Shown here: positions 1 through 5,492 of the stretch, piece after piece
Position numbering within the stretch: the first letter of the stretch is position 1
How the letters are laid out: each line of letters opens with the position of its first letter
NCBI GenBank assembly: GCA_028713595.1
Contig: JAQTNZ010000209.1
Location: 1-5,492 of the forward strand
Length of the DNA: 5,492 nucleotides
Direction of reading: 5' to 3'
From: Methylovulum sp.
GTDB taxonomy: Bacteria > Pseudomonadota > Gammaproteobacteria > Methylococcales > Methylomonadaceae
Notes under the pieces: generated by a model
The model's input: only the letters and a program-made list of their open reading frames with translations
Told to the model about the DNA's origin: nothing
Database searches by the model: none
Position numbers and translations under genes: made by a program

Positions 1-1187
1 AAGACAGCGATTTTTTCTACCTGACCGGCTTTAACGAGGCCGAGGCCTTGGCGGTGTTTGTTCCAGGGCGCGAGGAAGGCGAATACATCCTATTTTGCCG
101 CGAATTTGACGCAACCAAAGCCCTTTGGGAAGGCGCCCATGCCGGTTTGGAAGGGGCCACCCAGCATTACGCCGCTGATGAGGCTTTCCCGATTGAAGAA
201 GTGCATGAGCGCTTGCCGGATTTGTTGGCGGGTAAGCGCAAAGTCTTTTATCCAATGGGTCAGGATGCCGATTTGGATAACAGTGTTTTGGAATGGATTA
301 AGCAATTGCGCCAAAAAGCCCGCTCCGGCGTGGTCGCTCCGCATGAGTTGAGTGCCTTGGAGCATATCCTGCACGAAATGCGCCTGTTCAAAAGCCCCGC
401 CGAACTTAAATTAATGCGCCATGCCGCCGAGGTGTCGGCACAAGGCCATATTAAGGCTATGCAGGCATGTAAAGCAGGTCTTTATGAATATCAGGTGGAA
501 GCGGAGTTGCTTTACCACTTTATGCAGGCAGGCTTGCGGGCCGTGGCCTATCCTTCGATTGTCGCAGGTGGAAAAAATGCCTGCACCTTGCACTACACCG
601 CTAATAATTGCGAGCTGAAAGACGGCGATTTATTGCTGATTGATGCCGGGGCGGAATGTGACCATTACGCGGCGGACATCACCCGTACCTTTCCGGTGTC
701 AGGGCGCTTTAGCGACCCGCAACAGCAGCTTTATCAGTTGGTGCTGGATGCCCAATTCGCCGCCATTGACCAAGTCAAACCGGGGGCGAGCTGGATTGCG
801 CCGCACGAGGCCGCCGTGGAAGTGTTGACCCGTGGGCTGGTCAAGCTGGGGTTGTTAAAAGGCCGTGTGAAAAAGCTGATTAAGGACGAGAAATATAAGG
901 CTTTTTATATGCACCGTACTGGACACTGGTTGGGCATGGATGTGCATGATGTCGGTGACTATAAGGTCAATGACACGTGGCGTACTCTGGAGCCGGGCAT
1001 GGTGCTGACCGTGGAGCCGGGCTTGTATATCCCCGCTGATTGTAAAGACGTTGAGGCCAAGTGGCGCGGCATCGGTATCCGCATCGAAGATGACGTGCTG
1101 GTGACGGAAGACGGCCACGAAGTGCTGACCCGAAGCGTTCCGAAAACCATTGCTGAAATTGAAGCCATCATGCAGCAGGCCCGCTGA
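1..1187 (+). CDS. pepP: Xaa-Pro aminopeptidase (aminopeptidase P), 5' end missing
   Basis: This is a cytoplasmic metallopeptidase that removes an N-terminal residue preceding proline. The open frame runs off the left edge: reading from base 3 gives [12 protein letters not shown], the conserved N-terminal-domain motif of PepP, so an apparent TTG start at 48 is internal. About 394 residues are visible; the E. coli protein has 441, so roughly 45 are missing. The C-terminal pita-bread domain is complete. The five expected dinuclear-metal ligands are present: Asp in LLIDAG (codon at 642), Asp in AADITR (675), His in TGHWLG (924), Glu in TVEPGLY (1014) and Glu in RIEDD (1086). The accessory histidines in LHYT and DVHDVG are also there. 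The stop TGA shares its last base with the ATG of ubiH, so the two are translated from one message. The pepP-ubiH pairing is conserved in gammaproteobacteria and supports both calls. Assignment to the PepP family is firm; the physiological substrates are not shown by sequence. Confidence 0.96.
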   Translation, partial: DSDFFYLTGFNEAEALAVFVPGREEGEYILFCREFDATKALWEGAHAGLEGATQHYAADEAFPIEEVHERLPDLLAGKRKVFYPMGQDADLDNSVLEWIKQLRQKARSGVVAPHELSALEHILHEMRLFKSPAELKLMRHAAEVSAQGHIKAMQACKAGLYEYQVEAELLYHFMQAGLRAVAYPSIVAGGKNACTLHYTANNCELKDGDLLLIDAGAECDHYAADITRTFPVSGRFSDPQQQLYQLVLDAQFAAIDQVKPGASWIAPHEAAVEVLTRGLVKLGLLKGRVKKLIKDEKYKAFYMHRTGHWLGMDVHDVGDYKVNDTWRTLEPGMVLTVEPGLYIPADCKDVEAKWRGIGIRIEDDVLVTEDGHEVLTRSVPKTIAEIEAIMQQAR

Positions 1188-2377
1188 TGCACTATGACTA
1201 TGATTTGATTATTGTCGGCGGTGGCTTGGCGGGTAATTGCCTCGCTTTGGCCTTACAGGACAGCGGTTTGCGGATCGCCATTGTTGAAGCCCAAACCCGT
1301 GCCCAATTGCAAGCCTCACCTGCCGGCGACCGCGCCTTGGCGCTGGCTGCCGGTACGGTCAATGCGCTTGAAGCTTTGGGCATTTGGCAAGATATTAGCG
1401 CTAAGGCTACCGCCATCAGCCACATCCATATTTCTGATCGCGGGCATTTTGGCAAAACCCGTTTGTCCGCCGCCAAAGCCCAAGTGGCCGCTTTAGGCTA
1501 TGTCATCACCGCACGGGATTTAGAAACTCATGTCGCCGATTTAGTGGCGCAAAGTGGTGCGCTAACGTTGATCGCCCCAGCGCGGGTGGTCGGGCTGATG
1601 GCAGGGGCGGACGCGATTAATGTCAGCCTGAAACAAGGCGACACCTCCATCAATCTCACCGCCCAATTGCTGGTCGGGGCCGATGGTGGCCTGTCCTCGG
1701 TGCGCACCTTATTGGACATTCCCCAGCACATCAGCGATTATCGGCAAACCGCCTTGGTGACGACGGTCAAAACCTCTTTGCCCAACGCCAACACCGCTTA
1801 TGAGCGCTTCACCGCTTCTGGGCCCTTGGCCTTGTTGCCATTGGGCAAGTACCATAGCTCGGTGGTCTGGACACGCAACACTGATGAAGCCGAAGCCCTG
1901 ATGCTGGGCAGTGAAAAAGATTTTCTGCAAGAGTTGCAAAGCTGTTTTGGCTTTAAGTTGGGCGAGTTAAGCGTGACCGCTCCCAGACGCGCTTTCCCGT
2001 TATCGTTAATCCGCGCCGAAACTATGCAGGCAGAACGTGCGGTGATTATCGGCAACGCCGTCCACCAACTGCATCCGGTGGCCGGACAAGGTTTTAATCT
2101 GGGCTTGCGTGATGTCATGCAATTGGCCGATGACTTACGCCCCGTAGCGCAACGGCGAGAGGACATCGGCAGCCGACAACTATTGTCCGCCTATAGCCAA
2201 GCCCGCGAAAAAGATCATGCGCGGGTCATTGGCTTTACCGATAGCCTTATCAAGCTGTTTTCCAATGACTGGCTGGCTTTGGCCGCCGCGCGTAATGTCG
2301 GGCTGACGTTGCTGGATCATATCCCCGCAGCTAAAGCCTTGCTGGCAAAACAGGCGATGGGCTTAGCGGAAAGCTAA
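1187..2377 (+). CDS. ubiH: 2-polyprenyl-6-methoxyphenol hydroxylase (FAD-dependent)
   Basis: This flavin monooxygenase of aerobic ubiquinone synthesis, at 396 residues, is close to the usual family length of about 390-400. In E. coli UbiH hydroxylates C1 of the quinone ring on the membrane-associated Ubi complex. Visible motifs are the FAD dinucleotide-binding GGGLAG at residues 11-16 with the ribose-binding acidic residue near Glu34, the [10 protein letters not shown] motif at 164-173 (shared FAD/NAD(P)H binding), and the second FAD motif [16 protein letters not shown] at 289-304 followed by LGLRD. The stretch around 205-218 ([15 protein letters not shown]) resembles E. coli UbiH more than UbiI or UbiF, which is why I chose UbiH. 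The ATG at 1187 overlaps the pepP stop (TGATG), consistent with translational coupling; no strong Shine-Dalgarno sequence precedes it. In many relatives ubiI follows directly, but here it does not. UbiH-family paralogues differ in regioselectivity, so the exact ring position is inferred. Confidence 0.93.
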   Translation: MHYDYDLIIVGGGLAGNCLALALQDSGLRIAIVEAQTRAQLQASPAGDRALALAAGTVNALEALGIWQDISAKATAISHIHISDRGHFGKTRLSAAKAQVAALGYVITARDLETHVADLVAQSGALTLIAPARVVGLMAGADAINVSLKQGDTSINLTAQLLVGADGGLSSVRTLLDIPQHISDYRQTALVTTVKTSLPNANTAYERFTASGPLALLPLGKYHSSVVWTRNTDEAEALMLGSEKDFLQELQSCFGFKLGELSVTAPRRAFPLSLIRAETMQAERAVIIGNAVHQLHPVAGQGFNLGLRDVMQLADDLRPVAQRREDIGSRQLLSAYSQAREKDHARVIGFTDSLIKLFSNDWLALAAARNVGLTLLDHIPAAKALLAKQAMGLAES

Positions 2378-2381
2378 GAGT

Positions 2382-2402
2382 GGCGGTCTGCAATCTGCCG
2401 CC
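2382..2402 (+). other. Small hairpin just after ubiH, possible weak terminator
   Basis: GGCGG at 2382-2386 can pair with CCGCC at 2398-2402 around an 11-base loop, starting five bases after the ubiH stop. No T-run follows, so it does not look like a standard intrinsic terminator; it may protect the 3' end of the pepP-ubiH message or have no role. Confidence 0.3.
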
Positions 2403-2473
2403 TCCTGCCCATCCGCTTATAGTCTTACTATTAAAATCCGGTTGTTTGTGCAAAATATCTTCAATTTATCAAC
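2403..2473 (+). promoter_or_regulatory. AT-rich leader of ccmG, possible promoter
   Basis: This is the only gap of any size between ubiH and slyX, and its right half is AT-rich compared with its surroundings. TATAGT at 2418-2423 and TAAAAT at 2432-2437 resemble -10 boxes, but neither has a convincing -35 box at the usual distance. A promoter for the ccmG-ccmH-ccmI-slyX run is expected here from the layout, yet the sequence alone does not fix it. No Shine-Dalgarno-like purine run occurs just before the ccmG ATG. Confidence 0.25.
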
Positions 2474-3007
2474 ATGCTTAAATACGTCCTGCCCCTAGTC
2501 CTATTCATTATCATGGCGGTTTTTCTCGCCATTGGTTTAAACCTAAAGCCCAGCGAAATCCCTTCGCCCTTGCTTAACAAGCCCGCGCCGGTTTTTGCCG
2601 CGCCTAAGCTGCAAGCCCCGCAGGAAAAGCTTTCGCCCGCCGATTTAAAAGGCCAAGTTTGGTTGTTTAATGTCTGGGCTTCGTGGTGCGTGTCTTGCCG
2701 CGAAGAACATCCGGTGCTTAACCAGTTGGCGCAACAAAAAGCGGCGGTGATTATCGGGTTAAATTACAAGGATGACCCCGCCGCCGCCCAAACGTGGCTG
2801 GACACCCTAGGCAACCCGTACACCATCAGCATTATGGATCAGGATGGGCGGGTAGGCTTGGATTGGGGCGTATATGGCGTGCCGGAAACCTTTGTGATGG
2901 ATAAAAAAGGCATAGTCCGTTACAAACACACAGGGCCTGTGACGGTTGATGATGTCCAGCGCATTTTCTTGCCTTTGATTGCCCAATTACAGGCGGAAGC
3001 CCCATGA
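2474..3007 (+). CDS. ccmG: Periplasmic thiol:disulfide oxidoreductase CcmG/DsbE for cytochrome c maturation
   Basis: CcmG is a membrane-anchored thioredoxin-like protein facing the periplasm. In the Ccm (System I) pathway it uses electrons from DsbD/CcdA to keep CcmH and the apocytochrome CxxCH cysteines reduced for haem attachment. The protein has 177 residues, as is usual for the family. An uncleaved signal anchor spans about residues 4-22, followed by a linker and the thioredoxin fold from about 35. The active site is WASWCVSC at 68-75 (Cys72, Cys75), followed by REEHP. GLNYKDD at 95-101 and GVYGVPETF at 132-140, containing the cis-proline Pro137, are CcmG hallmarks. The site reads CVSC rather than the CPTC of E. 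coli. The ATG at 2474 is the only ATG/GTG/TTG start after the in-frame stop at 2432. The gene ends ATGA-overlapped with ccmH, indicating coupled translation. Confidence 0.95.
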   Translation: MLKYVLPLVLFIIMAVFLAIGLNLKPSEIPSPLLNKPAPVFAAPKLQAPQEKLSPADLKGQVWLFNVWASWCVSCREEHPVLNQLAQQKAAVIIGLNYKDDPAAAQTWLDTLGNPYTISIMDQDGRVGLDWGVYGVPETFVMDKKGIVRYKHTGPVTVDDVQRIFLPLIAQLQAEAP

Positions 3008-3465
3008 AACAGCTTATACTTATCCTCACCTTGCTGTTAGTGCCCGTATTGGCGCAGGCCATAGATTCACGGCAATTGGCGACACCAGAGCAACAAGAGG
3101 CTTATGACAGTTTGACGGCGGAACTGCGCTGTCTCGTTTGCCAAAACCAGACTATTGCCGACTCCAATGCCGAGTTGGCGGCTGATTTGCGTAGGCAAGT
3201 TTATGAAATGCTGGAAAAAGGCCAATCAAAAGAAGCCATTTTACAGTTCATGACCGACCGCTATGGTGATTTTGTTTTGTACAAGCCACCGTTTAAAGCC
3301 AAAACCGGCTTGTTGTGGTTGGGGCCGGCACTATTTTTGGTGTTGGGCTTGTTGGCGGTGTTTTGGGTGATTAAACAAAAGAAAGCAGCCCAAAGCCCCG
3401 AACAGGGACAGGCTGAAAAATTGGCAAAAATTCGCCGTTTGTTAGATGAAGGGGATGCGTCTTGA
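3004..3465 (+). CDS. ccmH: Cytochrome c-type biogenesis protein CcmH (short, CycL type)
   Basis: CcmH is the redox-active subunit of the CcmF-CcmH-CcmI haem ligation complex; its periplasmic dithiol is thought to act on apocytochrome CxxCH cysteines and to be re-reduced by CcmG. The 153-residue product has a signal peptide (about 1-19, ending LAQA), then the signature LRCLVCQNQ with Cys43 and Cys46, a helical segment, the conserved DRYGDFVLYKPP at 85-96, and one C-terminal membrane segment at about 103-123 with a charged cytoplasmic tail. This is the short form, equivalent to the N-terminal part of the E. coli CcmH fusion; the C-terminal part is encoded separately as ccmI. Its ATG lies in an ATGA overlap with ccmG, preceded by the purine-rich AGGCGGAAG at 2991-2999. 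The stop is overlapped by the TTG start of ccmI. Confidence 0.95.
   Translation: MKQLILILTLLLVPVLAQAIDSRQLATPEQQEAYDSLTAELRCLVCQNQTIADSNAELAADLRRQVYEMLEKGQSKEAILQFMTDRYGDFVLYKPPFKAKTGLLWLGPALFLVLGLLAVFWVIKQKKAAQSPEQGQAEKLAKIRRLLDEGDAS
3450..3464 (+). promoter_or_regulatory. Ribosome binding site and TTG start of ccmI
   Basis: AGGGGA at 3450-3455 is a good Shine-Dalgarno match six bases before TTG at 3462. In this frame a TGA stop sits at 3447-3449, and the codons between it and the TTG are AGG, GGA, TGC and GTC. TTG is therefore the only possible start that keeps the N-terminal membrane segment. The TTG and the ccmH stop form a TTGA overlap, the counterpart of the ATGA overlap upstream. Confidence 0.8.
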
Positions 3466-4709
3466 CTCTGTTATTTTGGCTGTGCGCCAGCGTGTTGGTG
3501 CTAACCGCTTTGGCCTTGATAGTGCCGCCGTTATGGCGACAACGTGCGGTGGCCGCCGCCGATATGGACGGGCGCAATATCGCCATTGCCAAAACCCGCT
3601 TGGCGGAAATGCAAGAGCAATTGCAAGCGGGCCTGTTAAGCCCCGCCCAATACGCCGAACAGCGCACCGAACTGGAACAGGCTTTGAGTGACGATTTGGA
3701 TATTGCCAGCCAACAGGACGCAACCGCCACACAAGGCCGTTGGTTGGTTTATCCCTTGGTGGTTATCTTGCCGCTGTTGGCAGTATCGCTGTATGCAGGT
3801 TTAGGCACTTATCAGGCGCTTGAACCCACCCCTGAAATGCTGGCGACCAGCACCCCCGCCACCAATGCCCCGCCCACTATCGAAGCGATTAACAAGATGG
3901 TGGAAAAGCTGGCGGAACGTATGAAAACCGATCCCAATAATGCCGAAGGTTGGGTGATGTTAGGCAAATCTTACAAGTACCTGCAACAATTCCCTAAGGC
4001 CGCCGAGGCGTTCGGCCAAGCGTATAAATTGTTGGGCGACAATACGGAAGTCGTACTGTTGTATGCCGATGCGTTGGCGTTTGCCAATAATGAACAGATG
4101 GCGGGCAAACCTGCTGAACTGGTGTTTAAGGTGTTGGCAAAAGAGCCGGACAATATCACGGCGCTATGGTATGGCGGCATGGCTAAAGCCCAAGCCGGTG
4201 AAGCGGTCGAAGGCGTTAAGTTATGGCGCAAACTGGTGGCCTTATTGCCCGCCGGATCACAAGCGCAACAGGAAACCCAAGTGCTGTTGACCAAACTGGA
4301 AGCCACCGTACCAGGTGGTGTGCCTAAAGAGGCGGGGGCGGCCCAACCAGCCGCCGCCCCGGCGGTCAGCGTGGACATTCAAGTTAGGCTGGCGGATGAG
4401 CTGCAAACCTTAGCCGCTCCTGATGATACGGTTTTTATTTATGCCCAAGCCCTATCCGGCCCCAAAATGCCGCTGGCGATTGTCCGCAAGCACGTCTCTG
4501 ACTTGCCCATCACGGTCAGCTTAACCGATGCCCAAGCCATGACCCCCGCCATGAAGCTGTCGGCGTTCCCTACCGTAAAATTATTGGCGCGGGTGTCCAA
4601 ATCCGGCAACGCCATGACCGCCCCTGGCGATTTACTGGGCGTAGTAGAACAGGCCGCCACGGCAGATAAGCAAAGCCATACCATCATCATCAACGCCCAG
4701 GTCAAATAA
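3462..4709 (+). CDS. ccmI: Cytochrome c-type biogenesis protein CcmI (apocytochrome c chaperone)
   Basis: CcmI (CycH) holds the C-terminal part of apocytochrome c and presents it to the CcmF/CcmH haem lyase. The 415-residue product has two membrane segments, at about 3-23 and 95-115, flanking a charged helical cytoplasmic loop with the family motif around LAEMQEQLQAGLLSPAQY (47-64). A periplasmic region with TPR-like helices follows at about 143-263, including NNAEGWVMLGKSY at 159-171 and ALWYGGMAKAQAG at 234-246. After an Ala/Pro-rich linker at about 285-303 comes a beta-rich C-terminal domain (304-415, with VFIYAQALSGPKMPLAIVRK) of the kind found at the C-terminus of CcmI and of fused CcmH proteins. 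The start is TTG, forced by an upstream stop. It overlaps ccmH by four bases and is followed after three bases by slyX. Family assignment is firm; the exact number of TPR units is uncertain by eye. Confidence 0.93.
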   Translation: MTLLFWLCASVLVLTALALIVPPLWRQRAVAAADMDGRNIAIAKTRLAEMQEQLQAGLLSPAQYAEQRTELEQALSDDLDIASQQDATATQGRWLVYPLVVILPLLAVSLYAGLGTYQALEPTPEMLATSTPATNAPPTIEAINKMVEKLAERMKTDPNNAEGWVMLGKSYKYLQQFPKAAEAFGQAYKLLGDNTEVVLLYADALAFANNEQMAGKPAELVFKVLAKEPDNITALWYGGMAKAQAGEAVEGVKLWRKLVALLPAGSQAQQETQVLLTKLEATVPGGVPKEAGAAQPAAAPAVSVDIQVRLADELQTLAAPDDTVFIYAQALSGPKMPLAIVRKHVSDLPITVSLTDAQAMTPAMKLSAFPTVKLLARVSKSGNAMTAPGDLLGVVEQAATADKQSHTIIINAQVK

Positions 4710-4712
4710 GCG

Positions 4713-4925
4713 ATGGAAGCAAGGATTATTGAACTGGAAATAAAGGCCGCTTATCAGGAAGATTTGCTACAGGCGTTAAATAAGGTTGTCAGCGGCCAAC
4801 AGCAACAAATTGACCGCTTGGAAATGACGTGTAAGCTACTTAATGAGCGCATTAAAAGCCTCTCCAGCGAGCGGCACGAAGGCGAAGCTATCGGAAGTGG
4901 CTATGAAATACCGCCGCATTATTAA
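4713..4925 (+). CDS. slyX: SlyX family protein
   Basis: This is a small cytoplasmic protein of 70 residues (E. coli SlyX has 72). Nearly the whole length, from residue 2 to about 52, is a charged amphipathic helix predicted by eye to form a coiled coil, with the family features ELE near the start, QEDLLQALN at 15-23, QQQQIDRLE at 29-37, and the conserved C-terminal PPHY at 67-70. The biochemical role of SlyX is not known; in E. coli the gene lies beside slyD and was named for that location. Here the ATG lies three bases after the ccmI stop, so it is almost certainly cotranscribed with the ccm genes, though this need not mean a shared function. The Shine-Dalgarno match is weak (TAAG at 4707-4710), so translation may depend on ribosomes leaving ccmI. 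Confidence 0.92.
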   Translation: MEARIIELEIKAAYQEDLLQALNKVVSGQQQQIDRLEMTCKLLNERIKSLSSERHEGEAIGSGYEIPPHY

Positions 4926-4946
4926 AGTGCGTACAGCGCGTTTTTT
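4925..4946 (+). terminator. Probable intrinsic terminator after slyX
   Basis: A short hairpin pairs GCG at 4929-4931 with CGC at 4937-4939 around the loop TACAG. It extends outward through two G-T wobbles and two A-T pairs and runs directly into six T residues at 4941-4946. The stem is weak (three G-C pairs), but the T-run and the position right after slyX fit a rho-independent terminator of the ccmGHI-slyX transcript. Confidence 0.45.
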
Positions 4947-4954
4947 ATCAATAA

Positions 4955-4960
4955 CATAAT
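4955..4960 (+). promoter_or_regulatory. Possible -10 box before the DUF523 gene
   Basis: CATAAT at 4955-4960 matches five of six bases of the sigma-70 -10 consensus. No good -35 hexamer lies 16-18 bases upstream, and transcription from it would begin only a base or two before the ATG at 4969, giving a nearly leaderless message. No Shine-Dalgarno sequence is visible, which is consistent with that but does not prove it. Confidence 0.25.
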
Positions 4961-4968
4961 CAAAACCT

Positions 4969-5492
4969 ATGAAAAAAATCCCCATCGGTATCAGCAGTTG
5001 TTTGCTGGGTGAAGCTGTCCGTTTTGATGGCGGTCATAAACGCGATGCGTATATTGTTGGCACTTTGGGGGAGTTTTTTGAATTTCATCCGTTCTGCCCG
5101 GAAATGGCTATCGGCCTAGGCGCACCGCGCCCGACTTTGCAGTTGGTCAAAACTGATGGTGCTGTCCGCTGTGTCGGTGTTAAAGATGCCAGCCAAGATG
5201 TCACCGACCGCTTGCGCGGTTATGCGGCGCAAGAGCAGCCTATCTTTGCCGACTTATGCGGCTATATCTTAAAAAAAGACTCGCCTAGCTGCGGTATGGA
5301 ACGGGTAAAAGTGTACAGCAACGGCCAGCCGCATAAGGAAGGCGTGGGCATTTATGCCGCCGAACTGTTGCGCAATAACCCGCTGTTGCCCGTGGAAGAA
5401 GAAGGCCGCTTGGGCGATGCCAGTTTGCGCGAGAACTTTATCCAGCGCGTGTATGTATTTTACCGCTGGAAACAATTATTAGCGGAAGGCTT
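4969..5492 (+). CDS. DUF523 (TudS-like) protein, probably DUF523-DUF1722 fusion, 3' end missing
   Basis: The frame is open from ATG 4969 to the right edge (174 full codons), so the protein is incomplete. Residues 1 to about 140 form a DUF523 domain: SSCLLG at 9-14 (Cys11), PFCPEMAIGLGAPRP at 41-55 (Cys43) and KKDSPSCGM at 102-110 (Cys108). A DUF523 member, TudS, has been characterised as a 2-thiouracil desulfidase that binds a [4Fe-4S] cluster through three conserved cysteines; these three occupy the matching motifs. Other cysteines are Cys68 and Cys97. After PVEEEGRLGDASLRENF (141-157) the text continues as VYVFYRWKQLL, typical of longer proteins that join DUF523 to a C-terminal DUF1722 (YbgA-like) domain, which would lie outside the window. 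Desulfidase activity here is inference. The gene follows the slyX terminator candidate and probably has its own transcript. The start is supported by the canonical MKKIPIGISSCLLG N-terminus. Confidence 0.88.
   Translation, partial: MKKIPIGISSCLLGEAVRFDGGHKRDAYIVGTLGEFFEFHPFCPEMAIGLGAPRPTLQLVKTDGAVRCVGVKDASQDVTDRLRGYAAQEQPIFADLCGYILKKDSPSCGMERVKVYSNGQPHKEGVGIYAAELLRNNPLLPVEEEGRLGDASLRENFIQRVYVFYRWKQLLAEG

Noticed and set aside
48..1187. Taking TTG at 48 as the true start of pepP
   Set aside because: The frame stays open to the left edge and encodes the conserved [12 protein letters not shown] motif upstream, so the gene begins before the window.
1798..2166. 122-codon minus-strand open frame inside ubiH
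   Set aside because: It covers the conserved FAD motif region of ubiH on the opposite strand and has no recognisable domain or start context.
3371..3732. Two overlapping minus-strand open frames across the ccmH-ccmI junction
   Set aside because: They lie opposite well-supported overlapping genes, differ in frame from each other, and have composition typical of shadow frames.
3971..4378. 135-codon open frame on the minus strand inside ccmI
   Set aside because: It is antisense to a strongly supported gene, is low-complexity (Ala/Ser/Asn rich) and resembles no known family; it is a by-product of the ccmI codon pattern.
5269..5475. 68-codon minus-strand open frame inside the DUF523 gene
   Set aside because: It is antisense to the SPSCG and linker regions of a recognisable conserved protein and shows no family features.
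1..5492. Possible mobile element, CRISPR array, defence island or novel multi-gene system
   Set aside because: No transposase, integrase, regularly spaced repeats, terminal inverted repeats or unknown gene cluster was seen; every substantial gene belongs to a recognised chromosomal family and is packed on one strand.

Overview
The window is a compact, all-plus-strand stretch of bacterial chromosome of moderate GC content, very probably from a gammaproteobacterium. The evidence is a pepP-ubiH pair that overlaps as in Enterobacteria and Pseudomonas, a UbiH very close in motif layout to the E. coli enzyme, a System I (Ccm) cytochrome c maturation cluster, and a slyX gene. Heavy TTG leucine usage and the overall style are compatible with a methanotroph of the Methylococcales, but that is a guess.

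Layout: (1) bases 1-1187 hold the 3' nine-tenths of pepP (proline aminopeptidase P), cut by the left edge. (2) 1187-2377 is ubiH (quinone-ring hydroxylase of ubiquinone synthesis), overlapping pepP by one base. (3) 2378-2473 is a 96-base gap with a small hairpin and an AT-rich segment. (4) 2474-4709 is a tightly overlapping run ccmG-ccmH-ccmI, the thioredox and haem-ligation end of cytochrome c maturation, with 4-base overlaps at both junctions and a TTG start on ccmI. (5) 4713-4925 is slyX, three bases after ccmI. (6) 4926-4968 holds a weak hairpin plus T-run, a likely terminator. (7) From 4969 to the right edge is the first half of a DUF523 (TudS-type) protein, probably of the DUF523-DUF1722 fused class, whose stop lies outside the window.

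Functionally, UbiH supplies ubiquinone, and CcmG, CcmH and CcmI help assemble the c-type cytochromes that take electrons from the quinone pool, so the middle of the window is devoted to respiratory electron carriers. PepP, SlyX and the DUF523 protein are housekeeping or poorly characterised genes. I see no mobile element, CRISPR array, tRNA, rRNA or defence gene, and no evidence of an undescribed multi-gene system. The points of most interest are the gene order (ubiH followed by ccmG rather than by ubiI, with ccmA-F absent), the CVSC active site of CcmG, the obligatory TTG start of ccmI, and the probable iron-sulfur desulfidase-like protein at the right end.
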